64,000 nucleotides of DNA. It comes from Perognathus longimembris pacificus (lineage: Eukaryota > Chordata > Mammalia > Rodentia > Heteromyidae). How positions within the stretch are numbered: the stretch's first letter is position 1; the number at the start of each line of letters is the position of its first letter. The position numbers and the translations under genes were made by a program. Where the stretch lies: contig NC_063161.1 in NCBI RefSeq assembly GCF_023159225.1, positions 77,352,267 to 77,416,266 of the forward strand, read 5' to 3'. Under the pieces are notes generated by a model. It worked only from the letters and a program-made list of their open reading frames with translations. It made no database searches and was not told where the DNA came from. This document shows, piece after piece, positions 22,972-34,199 of the stretch.

Positions 22972-23289
22972 ATGTCAAAGTGTTATCACTTAGTATATAA
23001 TTCAAGGGCAAGTGGCAAAAACCCAACTCTCACAGCAAAGAAACGACCATCTCACAAAACTATACTCCGAAAGGTTCAGTTGTTTCCATGTTATTTCAGG
23101 GGTCAATGATGTTCTCAAAAAGAACTTTCTTCTGCTGTCCTTGAGGTATTCTCAGATCACCTCTCTTCCTAGCTGTGAAATGGTGGTTAAGAGTCAACTG
23201 GATGTATTCTGACACAAAAACTTGAGATTTTGATTAAGTTCAATTCACCAAGTCTCCTTCTGTCCCCCTCTCTACCTCTCCCTCTCCCT
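22972..23289. other. Unassigned stretch
   Basis: No family recognised; a pyrimidine-rich run sits at 23252-23292 beside the next SINE and is probably its altered tail. Confidence 0.45.
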
Positions 23290-23506
23290 TTCCGTGTCTG
23301 GGTGCTGATCCTGAGCTGCTTTTGCTTAAGGCTCTAGCACTCTATTACTTGAGCCACAGAGCCACTTCCAGTTTTTTTCTTTTCTGTTATTAACTGGAGG
23401 TAAGAGTCTCTCGGACTTTTCTGCCTAGGCTGGCTGCAAACCACAATCCTCAGACCTCAGCTTCCTGAGTAGCTAGGATTACAGGTGTAAGCCACGGGCA
23501 CCCAGC
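23290..23506 (-). mobile_element. B1-like/ID composite SINE, antisense
   Basis: The reverse complement of the composite: 'TAGCACTCTATTACTTGAGC' marks the tRNA-like half, then 'TTCCTGAGTAGCTAGGATTA' and 'CAGGTGTAAGCCACGGGCAC' mark the 7SL-like half. Confidence 0.8.
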
Positions 23507-23999
23507 TTAAGTTTTTCTTTTATCACTTGTATTTTTCACATCAGATCTGAGGAGCCTTTTGTTTCATCCTAGGATTTCCATCTAGGAGTTTTGGCACGTT
23601 AGCTCTTTCATCTGGGTTCATTACACATCTTGAGTTAATTTCTGTATCTGATATAAGGTAGGACTCCAGACTAATGTTCATGTGTGTGGACTCCCAATCA
23701 CTCCAGCACTACTGTTAACAAGACTTCCTTTGCCATTAAATAGTCTTTCCAACATATGATGCTAAGACAACTCATTTCCAATATCTGGCTCTTCAACCCA
23801 AGAGCCCATTTTATGGAGTTGAGGATGGAATGGACTCCTGGAAAAATAAGGACATTTTATAAAAAGAAAGCTAAGGATACTGGATGCTTCAAAAACAGTC
23901 CACAACACAGGAAGAAGAAAAGGTCAAACTTAATCTGTTTTAGGAATAATTTAAGCAATAAAGGATAGAATGGCCATCTCACAAATCTCTCTTACCAAA
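23507..23999. other. Unassigned stretch
   Basis: Resembles antisense L1M in parts (for example 'TAAGGTAGGACTCCAGACTA' near 23654) but is too weak to assign. Confidence 0.35.
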
Positions 24000-25090
24000 A
24001 CCTTCTGTTTTTTCTCTTTCTACTTGAGTAATTTCTATCTTTTCTAGAAAACTGTATCAGTTGAGATTTATAAACATAATCATAGAAAAATGTATCTTTG
24101 TTTTGCCTTAGCTTCCCTTTTTCATTCCCAATATTCTATGTTTTTTGTCTCAAATATGTTATCTAAAAACTGATGTAAGGTCTTAACATTTCCCCAAGGA
24201 AATAATAGATTTGTCAACTGTATTACTAGTCTTACATCCATGTTTCTACATCTTGAGTAATTTTCCTCATGATTTCCTTTTTCTTCTATAATGTGTTCAG
24301 TTGCAATGCCTTTTAGCCCCCTTCACTAACATCAATAGCTACTACTATGAGCACATTTCATAGTTAATATATACTTTTACATAAAAAATGCTACAGTTTT
24401 AATTGCAGTGTCTGATTTTGCCTGTTGACTTATTTAAAAGAAGGCTTAGAACTGCTTTAGAATTTTCATGTACAGCATTTTTTAAATTTCACTATTAGAG
24501 GATGTGTTTTGTACTGTTGTCAATTTGTTCAAATTTTAGATTATTTCTGGGCTAGAATACTGATTGGAGAGTAAAACAAATTCCCTGTGGCCCTGAAAAG
24601 TTATGCCTCTTTCCAAGGTACAGATCTAAATGTGTATCCTTAAAACTATTCAAGAATTTAGAGCCTTTGTTCTTCCTTCCTAATTCAGTGTGCCAAAAAA
24701 AAAAAAGACATGTCTCCTCACTTCTTTTTCTTTGCATTCCAGTAATTAATGTGTTCTGTGAGGTACTTATTCCATAAAACGGTGTTATTTGTGATTTCTT
24801 TACTGAGGCTTATACTTCTATCTTCATAATTTTTGTCTCCTCATAATAGAACTCTCACATTCTCTTGGCTTGCATTTACCTGATTCTTTCATTAAAGCCT
24901 CTGAGTCATTTTATTTTGAATGTGTCTTTAATAAAAGATATGCAGTTAGATTGTGGGGTTTTTTTGTATGTATTTGATGGTCGATTTTTAACTCTAACTG
25001 TAATTTGGACTACATTTTCCTTTGGATAATCCAAGTTTCTGATCTGCTCAGTTAAACTAATCTGGTCTATACTGCTAACTGACAATCAAT
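24000..25090 (-). mobile_element. Probable antisense L1M relic
   Basis: T-rich plus strand with ordered weak similarity to antisense L1M: 'ACCTGATTCTTTCATTAAAG', 'AGATATGCAGTTAGATTGTG' and 'TATTTGATGGTCGATTTTTA'. Heavily diverged. Confidence 0.5.
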
Positions 25091-25177
25091 CATAGGACCT
25101 GAGACATAAATATATCCCAGTTTCTCAGGTCATGAGGCTGTAAGACTTCATGCCACCTTCTCCCTTTAAGAGAAATA

Positions 25178-25378
25178 GGGCTGGGAAAGTGGCTTAGTGG
25201 TAGAGTGCTTACCTAGCATGCATGAAGCCCTGGTTCAAGTCCTCAGTACCACATAAACAGAAGAGGCTAGAAGTGGTGCTGTTGCTCAAATGGGTGAGCA
25301 AAATCATGCTCAGGGACAATGACCCAGGCCTGAGTTCAAGCTCCAGGACTGGGGGGGTGGGGAGGGAATAAACAAAAG
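25178..25378 (+). mobile_element. IDL-Geo SINE, diverged
   Basis: The left half is clear ('TAGCATGCATGAAGCCCTGG'). The right half is shortened, and the end 'CTCCAGGACTGG' is followed by a G-rich run at 25350-25366 instead of poly(A). 'AGAGAAATA' at 25169-25177 and about 25383-25391 may be the TSD. Confidence 0.8.
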
Positions 25379-25391
25379 AATCAGAGAAATA

Positions 25392-26496
25392 AGCTGAAAT
25401 CCAGGAGTGGCTCTACCATCCATGACTATATATTTAAGTAGTATTTTAGAAGATGGATGGAACCTGAATAGTCAAGACATATATTAACAACACAGCTGAA
25501 TATAGTTCCTGAGCCACTGTTCTGCACACTTTTGGCATTTAATAGACAAGATACCTAAGGCAAACTTAATTTGTGTTCCTTTGCAGGTAACCTGCTCTAT
25601 TTCCTAAGACTGTTTTATCCTTAAAATTCAAATATTTTTCTGGGCAAGTCTACATAGAAACCTTTTTCATTAATTTTTAGCTGGTTCTCAAGGGTCTCTT
25701 TGCTATTTACTCATACTTTTCCCTTACATGGGAAAGTAAATCATGATTTTCCTGACTACTGCACAGGTTCCTGCTCCAGGACCCCTCTTGGGTAAAAACT
25801 GTCATCGGTCCTCAACATTCCACAGTTCACATTTGCACATCTTTGCCTTTCTTCTCTGAAGTGAGTGTGTGTATTCAAGTCCATCAATCACATTACTCTT
25901 GGTTTCTTTGTAGAGATCAAATCGTCTGACTGCTTTAATATTGTACACTTTAAGCTTTACTGAAATTTTTGTTTCTCTTCATTCTTTTATTTCAACTTCT
26001 TGGTTTTCTTTCTTCTCCGCCATTTAATGGATATCCCCCCCCCACCCAAGTCTGTGATCTTTTATCTTTTTTTCTCTAAGACACCAGGAGATGTACATAA
26101 ATTTCTAAATTTTTCACCTGTTATATGTAATCATTTTCAGAAACACATGTTATTCTTCCCTGTATGTTCTGTGTTTCATAAGCCTCATGCAAGACTTCTT
26201 CCATTTTGTGCTCATATTTGGTGCAAAATATTCACTCTAGAATGGTTCCTGCCAGACAGGGTAGAAGGTTCTCAGTCCTGAATGTCCACCAAACCCCAGT
26301 AGGGTAACAGTCTCTCCCTTTCAAGTTTAGAAATAAGATGTGTCCTATCCTTGTGTGGCAGGTATCCCTTTAGTGAATCTTCAGAGAGTGTAGCTTCCCA
26401 CTGAGTCAGCCCTCCTGTCAGCATTCACATGCACCAGACACAGGACACAGGACACATAGTTCTCCCTCTCTCTTCCCTATCTATTATGAAAGAGTA
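25392..26496. other. Unassigned, partly L1M-like antisense stretch
   Basis: Patches such as 'TTTTTAGCTGGTCTTC'-like sequence near 25675 recall antisense L1M, but I cannot set boundaries. A C run of 10 bases lies at 26035-26043. The 93-aa ORF at 26000-26281 is not recognised. Confidence 0.35.
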
Positions 26497-26580
26497 TTTT
26501 TCTTTGAGATGGTGGGGGTGAAATCCAGGGCTTCAAACATGCTAGGCAAGCACTCTATCACTGAGCTATCCCACCCCCAG
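26497..26580 (-). mobile_element. ID-like tRNA monomer, antisense
   Basis: 'CAGGGCTTCAAACATGCTAG' and 'CACTCTATCACTGAGCTATC' are the complement of the box B-like and box A-like parts of an ID-type element. Confidence 0.75.
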
Positions 26581-26616
26581 TATTATAAAGCTGTTCATTT
26601 TCTTTCTTTCCTTTCT

Positions 26617-26873
26617 TTTTTTTTTTTTGGGGGGGGGGGTCAGTCATGGGGCTTGAACTTGGGGCCTGGGCACTGTCTCTGACCTCTTTTGCTCAAAGCT
26701 AGCACTCTACCACTTTGAGCCACAGCACCACTTCCAGGGATTATTTTAGTAGTTAATTGGAGATAAGAGGCTTACAAGGACTTTTCTGCCCAGGCTAGCT
26801 TTGAACGGCAATCCTCAGATCTCAGCCTTCTGAATAGCTAGGATTAAGGTGTGAGACACCAGCAGTCAGCTGT
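26617..26873 (-). mobile_element. B1-like/ID composite SINE, antisense
   Basis: T and G runs at 26617-26640, then 'AAGCTAGCACTCTACCACTT', 'TTTCTGCCCAGGCTAGCTTT' and 'TCTGAATAGCTAGGATTAAG'. The run of ten or so G bases next to the T tail is unusual. Confidence 0.82.
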
Positions 26874-27180
26874 AAGCTTTTTTTTTTTTAAGAGATAATG
26901 GGCACCCCCCACTTCCATTTCCCTTTTGCTACTGCTGCTGGGCTGCATAGTGATGAGTTTGAAAACAAAGAAGAACTAATGGAAATGGACAGAAGAGGTG
27001 GCTGAAGGACCCTAGCATAACTGGTTCCCAATTTGTGGATGGTAAACTTTTGCCTCTTAGTAGGATGCTCAGGCTTCCAAGAGTTAGACAAGCTTTCTAA
27101 GTGAAGTTTTAAGGGTGTGCGACTTAGTGTGGGACTATTCATCCTGTTCTCATTCAGAGAACAGAACATGTGCTATATAG
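26874..27180. other. Unassigned stretch
   Basis: A 93-codon minus ORF (26888-27169) is open here but has no recognisable domain. Confidence 0.4.
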
Positions 27181-27550
27181 TTGGCTCACTTCCACACTGC
27201 CCCAGGGCTGGGGGAAGGGCGGCATCTCGGGAGCGCTGTCATCGCCCTTCCCCCCCTTAAGGCCAAGATGAATCCCCAACACAAGACTATTTCAATCCAC
27301 TCCAAGTACACTGCTTATGGCATTTGCTTTATGGTGGAATTGCCTGTGTTTATCACCTTCATGGCTACTTTAGCAGGAATTTGGAAGCAATCTATCAGGC
27401 CCAAGCACTCTGCCACCACCTTATACCAGACATGTCAAATGTAAGAGGGGGCTTCCTTTTAAAAGAAGTATATCTTTTACTGATTTTAGTGAGAACTTTG
27501 AGATGATTACAGGCTATACTTTTAAAGTTAATGCATACTTGCATACTTCC
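27181..27550 (+). other. Small-ORF candidate in a GC-rich patch
   Basis: A GC-rich leader at about 27195-27262 precedes an ATG at 27268, context CCAAGATGA, with a stop at 27442-27444. The 58-residue product contains a hydrophobic segment near residues 18-39 (core ICFMVELPVFITFMATLAGI), which could be a single membrane span. The order of GC-rich leader, short ORF and AT-rich tail with an A run near 27557 looks like a retrocopied small mRNA, but I recognise no parent and see no clear TSD. A chance ORF remains likely. Confidence 0.25.
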
Positions 27551-28331
27551 TTTTATTAAAAAAGGCAAAATTATTTCTCACACCATTCTGAAATCAGGCT
27601 CCAGGCTTATAAAGAACAACTGGTGGCAATTGTTGTCTCCCTCCCTCAGGGGTTAACATTTGTGTAGATGTCTCTTGTGGTTGGCACACCCTGTACTGAC
27701 AAGGGGAACCATCTGCTTTGCTGTCTGGAAAACACCACTTGTCTGATACTCCCCTGCTGGCAGAGAGTTTGTACTGAAAACTCACGTACTCATGAAGCAG
27801 ACTGGCCTTTGATACATTAACGATTTATCACAAGAACACTCAAAGTCACGCACTTTGCCTCCATTTACAATCTGGCCTAAAATCAAACTTTATCTGAGGC
27901 CTATGTACCTACTGTTTATTACCATTCTGAATCCAAATACGTAATAGCAATAGTACTTTTTTTTATTGTAAAGGCCTCTTTATTTGGTGATAACATACTG
28001 TCCTCGTGGATGAAAAATCACATCATTGACTCCCTGAGCCTGGAGGGATGTGCTAAGAGTTGGTCCTGTGACCTCCAGTAGCTCAGCACTATCCTGAGGT
28101 ATATTTTTAAGGAAGTGAAATGTTATATTCTATGCATGTTGTTGAGACCTGATTTTTGGTACATCAAAAGAAATTTATCACAAATGTTATAGCTTTCCTT
28201 TTTCATTACACAAAAAACTACTTTAAAGCCTTTAATTGTTTCATGAAGGTTAATACAAATGGTAATATTTTCCTAATTTACAATAATTCTTCAAAATCAA
28301 CTCTTCAATACCAATAGAAATAAAAATCCAA
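27551..28331. other. Unassigned stretch
   Basis: No family recognised. 'TTTTTTTATTGTAAAGGCCT' at about 27959 resembles the start of an antisense retrocopy tail, but nothing after it was recognised. Confidence 0.4.
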
Positions 28332-28347
28332 GGAAGTATCTTATTTT

Positions 28348-28563
28348 TTTTATTTATTTTTTTTTTTTTTGGCCAGTCCTGGGCCTTGTACTCAGGGCTT
28401 GAGCACTGTCCCTGGCTTCTTCCCACTCAAGGCTAGCACTCTGCCACTTGAGCCACAGCGCCGCTTCTGGCCGTTTTCTGTATATGTGGTGCTGGGGAAT
28501 CGAACCTAGGGCCTCATGTATCCGAGGCAGGCACTCTTGCCACTAGGCTATATCCCCAGCCCC
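28348..28563 (-). mobile_element. Young IDL-Geo SINE, antisense
   Basis: Complete dimer with a T-rich tail and a perfect 16-base TSD, 'GGAAGTATCTTATTTT', at 28332-28347 and 28564-28579. It keeps CpG sites that older copies have lost ('GCGCCGCTTCTGGCCG'). By eye it differs at only about 4 of 192 positions from the copy at 43958-44160. Confidence 0.96.
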
Positions 28564-28579
28564 GGAAGTATCTTATTTT

Positions 28580-29007
28580 GTGCTACATTCTTTTGTACTG
28601 TATCATTTGCCTCAGTAAAAGATGTAAAAGAAAAGATTAAATTGTTTCCCAAAGTTCTTCTATCATGGAGAGCATTTTATTTACTTTTTTACTCTGGATC
28701 ACATAATGGTTGGCAAGCTCATCTATAATGGCCAAACATTACTTTTTTCAGGCCATATTCTCTGTCACATCTACTCAGCTTGTCACTGCAGAGCAAAAGT
28801 AGCTACAGACAGTACATACATAAGGTTGAGGCTCAACAATACTTTATATTATTGTTCCCATTGTTAAATGAAGCAACAGGAAGAAGAATCATGCTAAGAG
28901 ACATTCAACTCCAGGACAAGATAATTCACAGAGTGACACAAATTTCCTCTTACATATAAAAGAGAGCAAACAAGAAGCAATGTTTATCTTATTTAGTAGC
29001 GATCAAA
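28580..29007. other. Mostly unassigned, possible MIR scrap
   Basis: The part at 28840-28912 ('TATTGTTCCCATTGTTAAAT' then 'GAAGCAACAGGAAGAAGAAT') is weakly similar to antisense MIR. Nothing else recognised. Confidence 0.35.
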
Positions 29008-29108
29008 TGTTATATGTAACATTTTTTTATTCATTCTTAGTGTGTGTCAAGCACTGTTCTTAGGGCTTTGCATTAATTTTCTTACTCAGTTCTCAAAACA
29101 AGAGGTTT
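29008..29108 (-). mobile_element. MIR relic, antisense
   Basis: 'GTGTGTCAAGCACTGTTCTT' and 'GGGCTTTGCATTAATTTTCT' follow the complement of the MIR 3' half. MIR is an ancient mammalian tRNA-derived SINE. Confidence 0.65.
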
Positions 29109-30699
29109 GGAATAGAGTAGGAAGACAGGCAGCACCAAGTCCCATCCTTCCTGACAAACAGGTATGCCAAAGCCCAGTGGTACCCACTCGTGAAGAGTTT
29201 CCAATGGGTCTCCCGTGCTGTAGGTCTTACTAGCTACCTTGATCCTACCATTCCATGACCTAAACCCCTCCATTCTGCTTTCAATTCCAGCTTATCACTT
29301 TCACTCAATCCCCACCCTAAACTAACAGCTCTGATTCACAACCATGAAGCCTGGATAGAAATATACTAAGAGATATGTAGTAATAGGTATTTTTTAATCC
29401 CTATGATTAAATCTGGAAAAGAATAACTATTCTCCACGGAAACAAATTAGGCAATAGGTGATATTTTTTTAAATGTTCACTGAAACAACAGTGTGGGGTG
29501 GGGGAGTTGGCATCTTCCATGTCAACAGCAAGTGCATATTAGCTTCTGACTCACAGGAAAGAAGCCCAAGAACCTTTTCTTCACTTCCCAACACCCAGAT
29601 GTGATCATGCCTCACAGAAATGACTCAACAATATTTAAATCAATCTTTCATATGTGATCTGTTTCCGATGGTTTTACTCACAGATGTCTTTATTACTAAG
29701 TTTAATTTTAGCTAGAAGACAATAAAATACTCATAAAAGTGTGACAGACCTCCTCCCTGATACAAATCACTTTCTCTCAGGGTGAGGACTTCCACAGTAA
29801 GAGCTGATGAAGTGTTGGTACCATTTTAACAGTCCTCTACAATATGCAGGCTTAAAGATGGACTCTCAGCAGCATCCACGTTAAATAAAGTGGAATTTAA
29901 AGATGTTGTAGTTGTTCTAATTTCAAGAAAAACCATTTTCCTAATACTCAGTTTCTGCTTTAATTCTGTCCTAATAGTTCATCTCTGAAGACAAATAAAA
30001 TAAATAAGACCTAGCCATCACCCAAGTAACATACTAAACTCCCCTGAGACACATGACTCTAATACCTCATTTTCAAGTTTGGCAACAGGGTTTGGCTGAA
30101 CTTAGACAGCAATAAAGTGGGATGAAGGAGAGTCAACTTCTAACAGTCCTGGACCTCAGGATTGCAGACTATGACCTCTGAAATGCATGTGTTAACTCTC
30201 CCCTTTTCCTCACATCCTCCCAAAGGATTCTACCAAGTAACACTTCAGTAGAACACAATCATATCCATGTATGGATATACTATCCACAGCTGCTTTTATA
30301 CTATGAGAAGGAAATTGCGACAGAAGACTATATAGCCTGAAAAAACTAAAAAAACCTACTTCTGGCCCTTTATGAAAGAAGCCCCTGGTCTAAGCAAGAG
30401 ATCAAAGAACACAGAGAATGGAATTTAATTATTTTTGTAAGAAAAGGGGGAGCGTGAACACAAGTTTCTACAAGAACAATTAATGTCAGCAGGCACTTTA
30501 CAAGCAACAAGCATATGGTGAAGTGCCAGGCGTGGCATCCTGTGGTTTTCTGGTGTATAGTAAGGAAAGAAACAAACAGGACCTGGGATAAAGTAGCGTT
30601 CATCACAGCTGATCTGCAGATTGCTCATGAAGGTCTGCAACTAAACAATGCAGACATAAAAAGTAACGCCTACACTACGTGAATCAGCTACCCCAAGGT
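29109..30699. other. Unassigned stretch
   Basis: About 1.6 kb with no recognised repeats or genes. Several ORFs of 60-78 residues lack domains. Confidence 0.45.
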
Positions 30700-31066
30700 C
30701 CAGACCTTACAAAATCACAACCACAAAAAATTATATTCTGCATGGCAAAAAAGTCATAAAGTCAAAAAAAAACTGAAAATAATATTCAAAATTCATCTCC
30801 CAAAGAGATAATTTTCCTTTAAAAAATACTCAAAACAGTAAATACCAAAAATCTGATAGACCAACAGTGGACAGAAAAGGCAAAGGCCCAAAAGCACTAG
30901 AGAAGATGTTGAACTGTCCTCAAGAGAAATGTAAATTAAAACAGCACTGAGACAACCTTTCTCATCTACCTGGAAAATGTGTACTCTTTTGACAAGGTTG
31001 AACAGAAACTGAAAATTGCAAATGCTATTGATGAAAGCAAAAAGTAAATCCCTATACAGAATTATT
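30700..31066 (+). mobile_element. L1M ORF2 fragment, sense
   Basis: 'CAGTGGACAGAAAAGGCAAA', 'GAGAAATGTAAATTAAAACA' and 'ACTGAGACAACCTTTCTCAT' match the L1M ORF2 3' half in order. Confidence 0.7.
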
Positions 31067-31071
31067 TTTCA

Positions 31072-31385
31072 TCCAGGCACAGTGGCTACTTGGCTACTTA
31101 ACCAGCTACTAAGTAGGTAGAGATCAGAAGTATCTCAAAGCTACCCAAGGCACAATGATAGAACCATCTCAATCAATAAACTGAGTGTGACTGTGCATAA
31201 CAGCTGCCCTGAAAGCCATAAAAAGGAGGGAGAGAGTGATCCCAGCCCCATCCAGGGCAAAAACTCAAGACTACCTAAAAAATAAAGGCAAAATGGGCCT
31301 CGGGATATGGCTCACATAGTAATAAATGCCTGAAGCACAAGGCCCTGTACTTAAACCCTGTATTGCCCCCACAAAAAAGAAGAAC
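31072..31385 (+). mobile_element. Old composite SINE remnants
   Basis: B1-like 'CAGGCACAGTGGCTACTTGG', then a stretch ending 'ACTCAAGACTACCTAAAAAA', then an ID-like half 'CGGGATATGGCTCACATAGT' to 'TACTTAAACCCTGTATTGCC'. Two partial elements may be joined. Confidence 0.55.
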
Positions 31386-31649
31386 TTTTCATACCTAATA
31401 AAACTACACATGCAAAATTACACAGTAATATGCAGCTGTGTAAAAAAGAGTAAGGAAGTTCTCTATCGCTGTCACAGCATCATCTCCAGTACATATTGTG
31501 AAATAAAAAGATGGAGAACAGAGAATACAGAAAACTATCTGTATATAGGGGGAAAAAAAACAACAGTAGATATATGCTTGGTTTTACAACAAGAAACAAA
31601 AATGGTTACATGTGGGGGCATGTTGGGAAGGAGTGAAAAGATAATAAAT
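31386..31649. other. Unassigned A-rich stretch
   Basis: The region resembles degraded L1M 3' sequence but cannot be assigned. The 130-codon ORF at 31326-31718 crosses a SINE, this stretch and an L1 tail, so it is not a gene. Confidence 0.4.
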
Positions 31650-31662
31650 AAAAGTGGGACTT

Positions 31663-31919
31663 TTTGCCTTTTGGTTTTTTTTAATAATTACTTACTTATT
31701 GTCAAAGTGATGTACTAAAGGCTTACAGTTTCATACGTAAGGCAGTGCGTACATTTCTTGTACAATTTGTTACCTCCTCCCTCATTTCCCCCTTTCCCCT
31801 TCCCCCTTTTCCTCTCCTGCCAAGAGTTGTTCAGTTGGTTTACACCAAATGGTTTTGTAAGTATTGCTTTTGGAGTCATTTGTCTTTTTATCTTTTATCT
31901 CTCGATTTTGATATTCTGT
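31663..31919 (-). mobile_element. L1 3'-UTR end, type B, antisense
   Basis: A 257-base insertion with the TSD 'AAAAGTGGGACTT' at 31650-31662 and 31920-31932. It contains 'TACAGTTTCATACGTAAGGC', the C-rich complement of the G tract (31770-31817) and 'TTACACCAAATGGTTTTGTA'. The last element matches 'CTGTTTGGTGTAAGTG' in the sense copy at 39815. Confidence 0.88.
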
Positions 31920-31932
31920 AAAAGTGGGACTT

Positions 31933-32597
31933 CTTAAAGATAACTATTTACTTTTGACTTACAAACTTTATAGTATGCATACAATATTCATATCCAACAA
32001 GTTCAATGTTTACACAAAGAATCACTCAAAGGGAATTTTAAATTCAGTGTTTCATCTGTTCATCTTTAGTAACATACATTGAAAGGACTTGCCCCCTTCA
32101 ATGAAATCAACAAAGGAATTTCAAATTTTAATATGGGCTCTAATTCTTTGTTTTTATATCTATTATAAGATAAAGACAATTAGTAACTAAATAGATGCTA
32201 TAAAGAAACTGTTATTTCAGTATCAAACAAACAAAAGAAACACAAAATGAAGGAAACTCACCTGTTGTAAATCTATAAAATATGTGTCCTTTACTTAGTC
32301 CTGGCCACCAGAAGAGCTCTGAAACAATGGCCTCCTCTTGCAATTAGCCCCTGATCTTGGTTTCCACACATCAATCTCCCTTAAAAGACATTAGAACTTC
32401 CTAGAGAAAAGCTTCCAGGCATTGACAAAGTACAAGAAAACGTAGAATTACCCAAACTGAAAGTGAGTAAAACTGATAAGCATTTCCACCTTCACTATTC
32501 CCTAGCATACAACCTATTTATACAGTTACTCTAGATCAAGTTTTTGCTTTCCTAATGTGAACTGGCTTTAGGTTTACACAAGAACAAGTACAGCCTC
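31933..32597. other. Unassigned stretch
   Basis: No family or gene recognised. Confidence 0.45.
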
Positions 32598-33300
32598 CTA
32601 TCAGCAAGTTCACAGGATACAAGATAAACATACAAAATTGCTATATGCCAGCAATGAAGAAGTGGAAACCAAATTTTCAAGTATATCACTACCTACAATC
32701 ATTCAAAAAAATTTAAAAATGTAGGTCTGAAGCTAGCAAAACAAATACAATTTATATACATAAAAAGACTGGTGAAAGAAATTAAAGATATAATCAAATG
32801 GAGGAATGAATATACCATGCTCAATGACTGACATCTAACAGAGTAAAAATGTCAATTCTCCCAAAATAAATCTACAAATTTAATAAAATTCTTACTATAA
32901 TCAGACAATATTTCTGAGAGACATAGGAAGAACATACTAAATTTTATACAGAAAGATAAACGAAATAGCTAATACAATTTAGGGGATGAAGGGGGATAAT
33001 CAGCAGACCTGACTGCAAAACTCTCATATAGTTCTAAGTACTGTGTGACACTAGCTGGGGAATAGTTACATCAACAAATGGAAAAGAACTGAAAACCCAA
33101 AAGTAGATTTATAAATACATCCAACTCACTTTTGACAAAGATACCAAAGCAAGTCAGTAGGTAAAAATAGACTTTTCCACAAAGGAATCAAGAGCAACAA
33201 CATATTCAGCAGCTGGAGAAAGAAAACTGTACTTAAAAATTAACTAAAATTGTATCCTGAAATTTAATGTGAAACAAAACTAGAAACCTTTTAGGACACA
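32598..33300 (+). mobile_element. L1M ORF2 fragment, sense
   Basis: 'AACATACAAAATTGCTATAT', 'GTCAATTCTCCCAAAATAAA', 'CAACTCACTTTTGACAAAGA' and 'ACCAAAGCAAGTCAGTAGGT' follow the ORF2 order. Frames are broken. Confidence 0.75.
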
Positions 33301-33309
33301 TTTCTATGA

Positions 33310-33560
33310 GCATAAATTGTGCATAGGAGTTTCACTGCAGTATTTGCATACATGCATATAATGTATTTTGAACAAATTTGCCTCCTTCATATTACTCTTC
33401 TTAGCCTTACTCCCTTCTCTCCCCTCCTTTTTTAGTTTTTAGTGAATTGCATTTCACTGTTTTCTTATAGACATTTGCATACCATGTATACACACACATA
33501 CATATATGTACATATGACTTTGTTGCTTATGTCTACATCTTCGTGTTTTCCTTATGTTTT
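33310..33560 (-). mobile_element. Unnamed T/C-rich repeat
   Basis: 'TTTGCATACATGCATATAAT', a pyrimidine-rich stretch at 33400-33430, and 'CATATATGTACATATGACTT'. A similar block order occurs at 57561-57900, so it may be one repeat family, perhaps an L1 3'-UTR variant in antisense. Confidence 0.4.
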
Positions 33561-33847
33561 CACATAGAAAACAACAAATTTTCAAAAGACAGCAACATAA
33601 AATTTCCTCATAATCCAGGGTTAGTCAGAATTCTTACACTTGATAATAAAAGCATGATCCATAAGAGAGAAACTGATCAATTTACTTCACATCAAAATTT
33701 AAATTTTTTCCTCTCCTAAAGATCTTCCTAATAATATGAAAAGATGGACTTTGAAGACATTGATAGTGACTGGAGCGCCTTGCTGTCAATTATAGTAAAT
33801 CCCACTATTCTGGATTTTTGTTTGTTCATTTTATTTTTTAAGCCGAC

Positions 33848-34064
33848 TTTTTTTTTTTTTTTTTTTTTTTTTGGCCAGTCCTGGGCCTTGGACTCAGGGC
33901 CTGAGCACTGTCCCTGGCTTCCTTTTGCTCAAGGCTAGCATTCTGCCACTTGAGCCACAGCGCCACTTCCGGTCTTTTCTACATATGTGGTGCTTGGGAA
34001 TCAAACCCAGAGCTTCATGTATACGAGGCAAGCTCTCTTGCCACTAGGCCATATTCCCAGCCCC
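33848..34064 (-). mobile_element. IDL-Geo SINE, antisense
   Basis: Full dimer with a 25-base T tail. The TSD 'TGTTCATTTTATTTTTTAAG' is at 33823-33842 and, one T shorter, at 34065-34083. It landed just upstream of the B1-like fragment and the PPIA pseudogene. Confidence 0.94.
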
Positions 34065-34084
34065 TGTTCATTTTATTTTTAAGA

Positions 34085-34198
34085 CACAGTCTCACCAGAC
34101 AAAGTCTCACCAGACAAGTCCAGGCTGATCTCAAATTTATGATCTTCCTTCCTCGGCCTCCCAAGAGATAGGATTACAGGAATAAAGCACCATTCCTG
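34085..34198 (-). mobile_element. B1/Alu-like SINE, antisense, with internal tandem duplication
   Basis: Antisense 7SL pattern: 'CAGGCTGATCTCAAATTTAT', 'CTCGGCCTCCCAAGAGATAG' and 'GATTACAGGAATAAAGCACC'. A perfect 15-base unit, AGTCTCACCAGACAA, is tandemly repeated at 34088-34102 and 34103-34117. Confidence 0.8.
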
Positions 34199-34199
34199 G

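Noticed and set aside
31326..31718. 130-codon plus-strand ORF
   Set aside because: Crosses an old SINE, unassigned DNA and the tail of an antisense L1 insertion, so it cannot be one gene.
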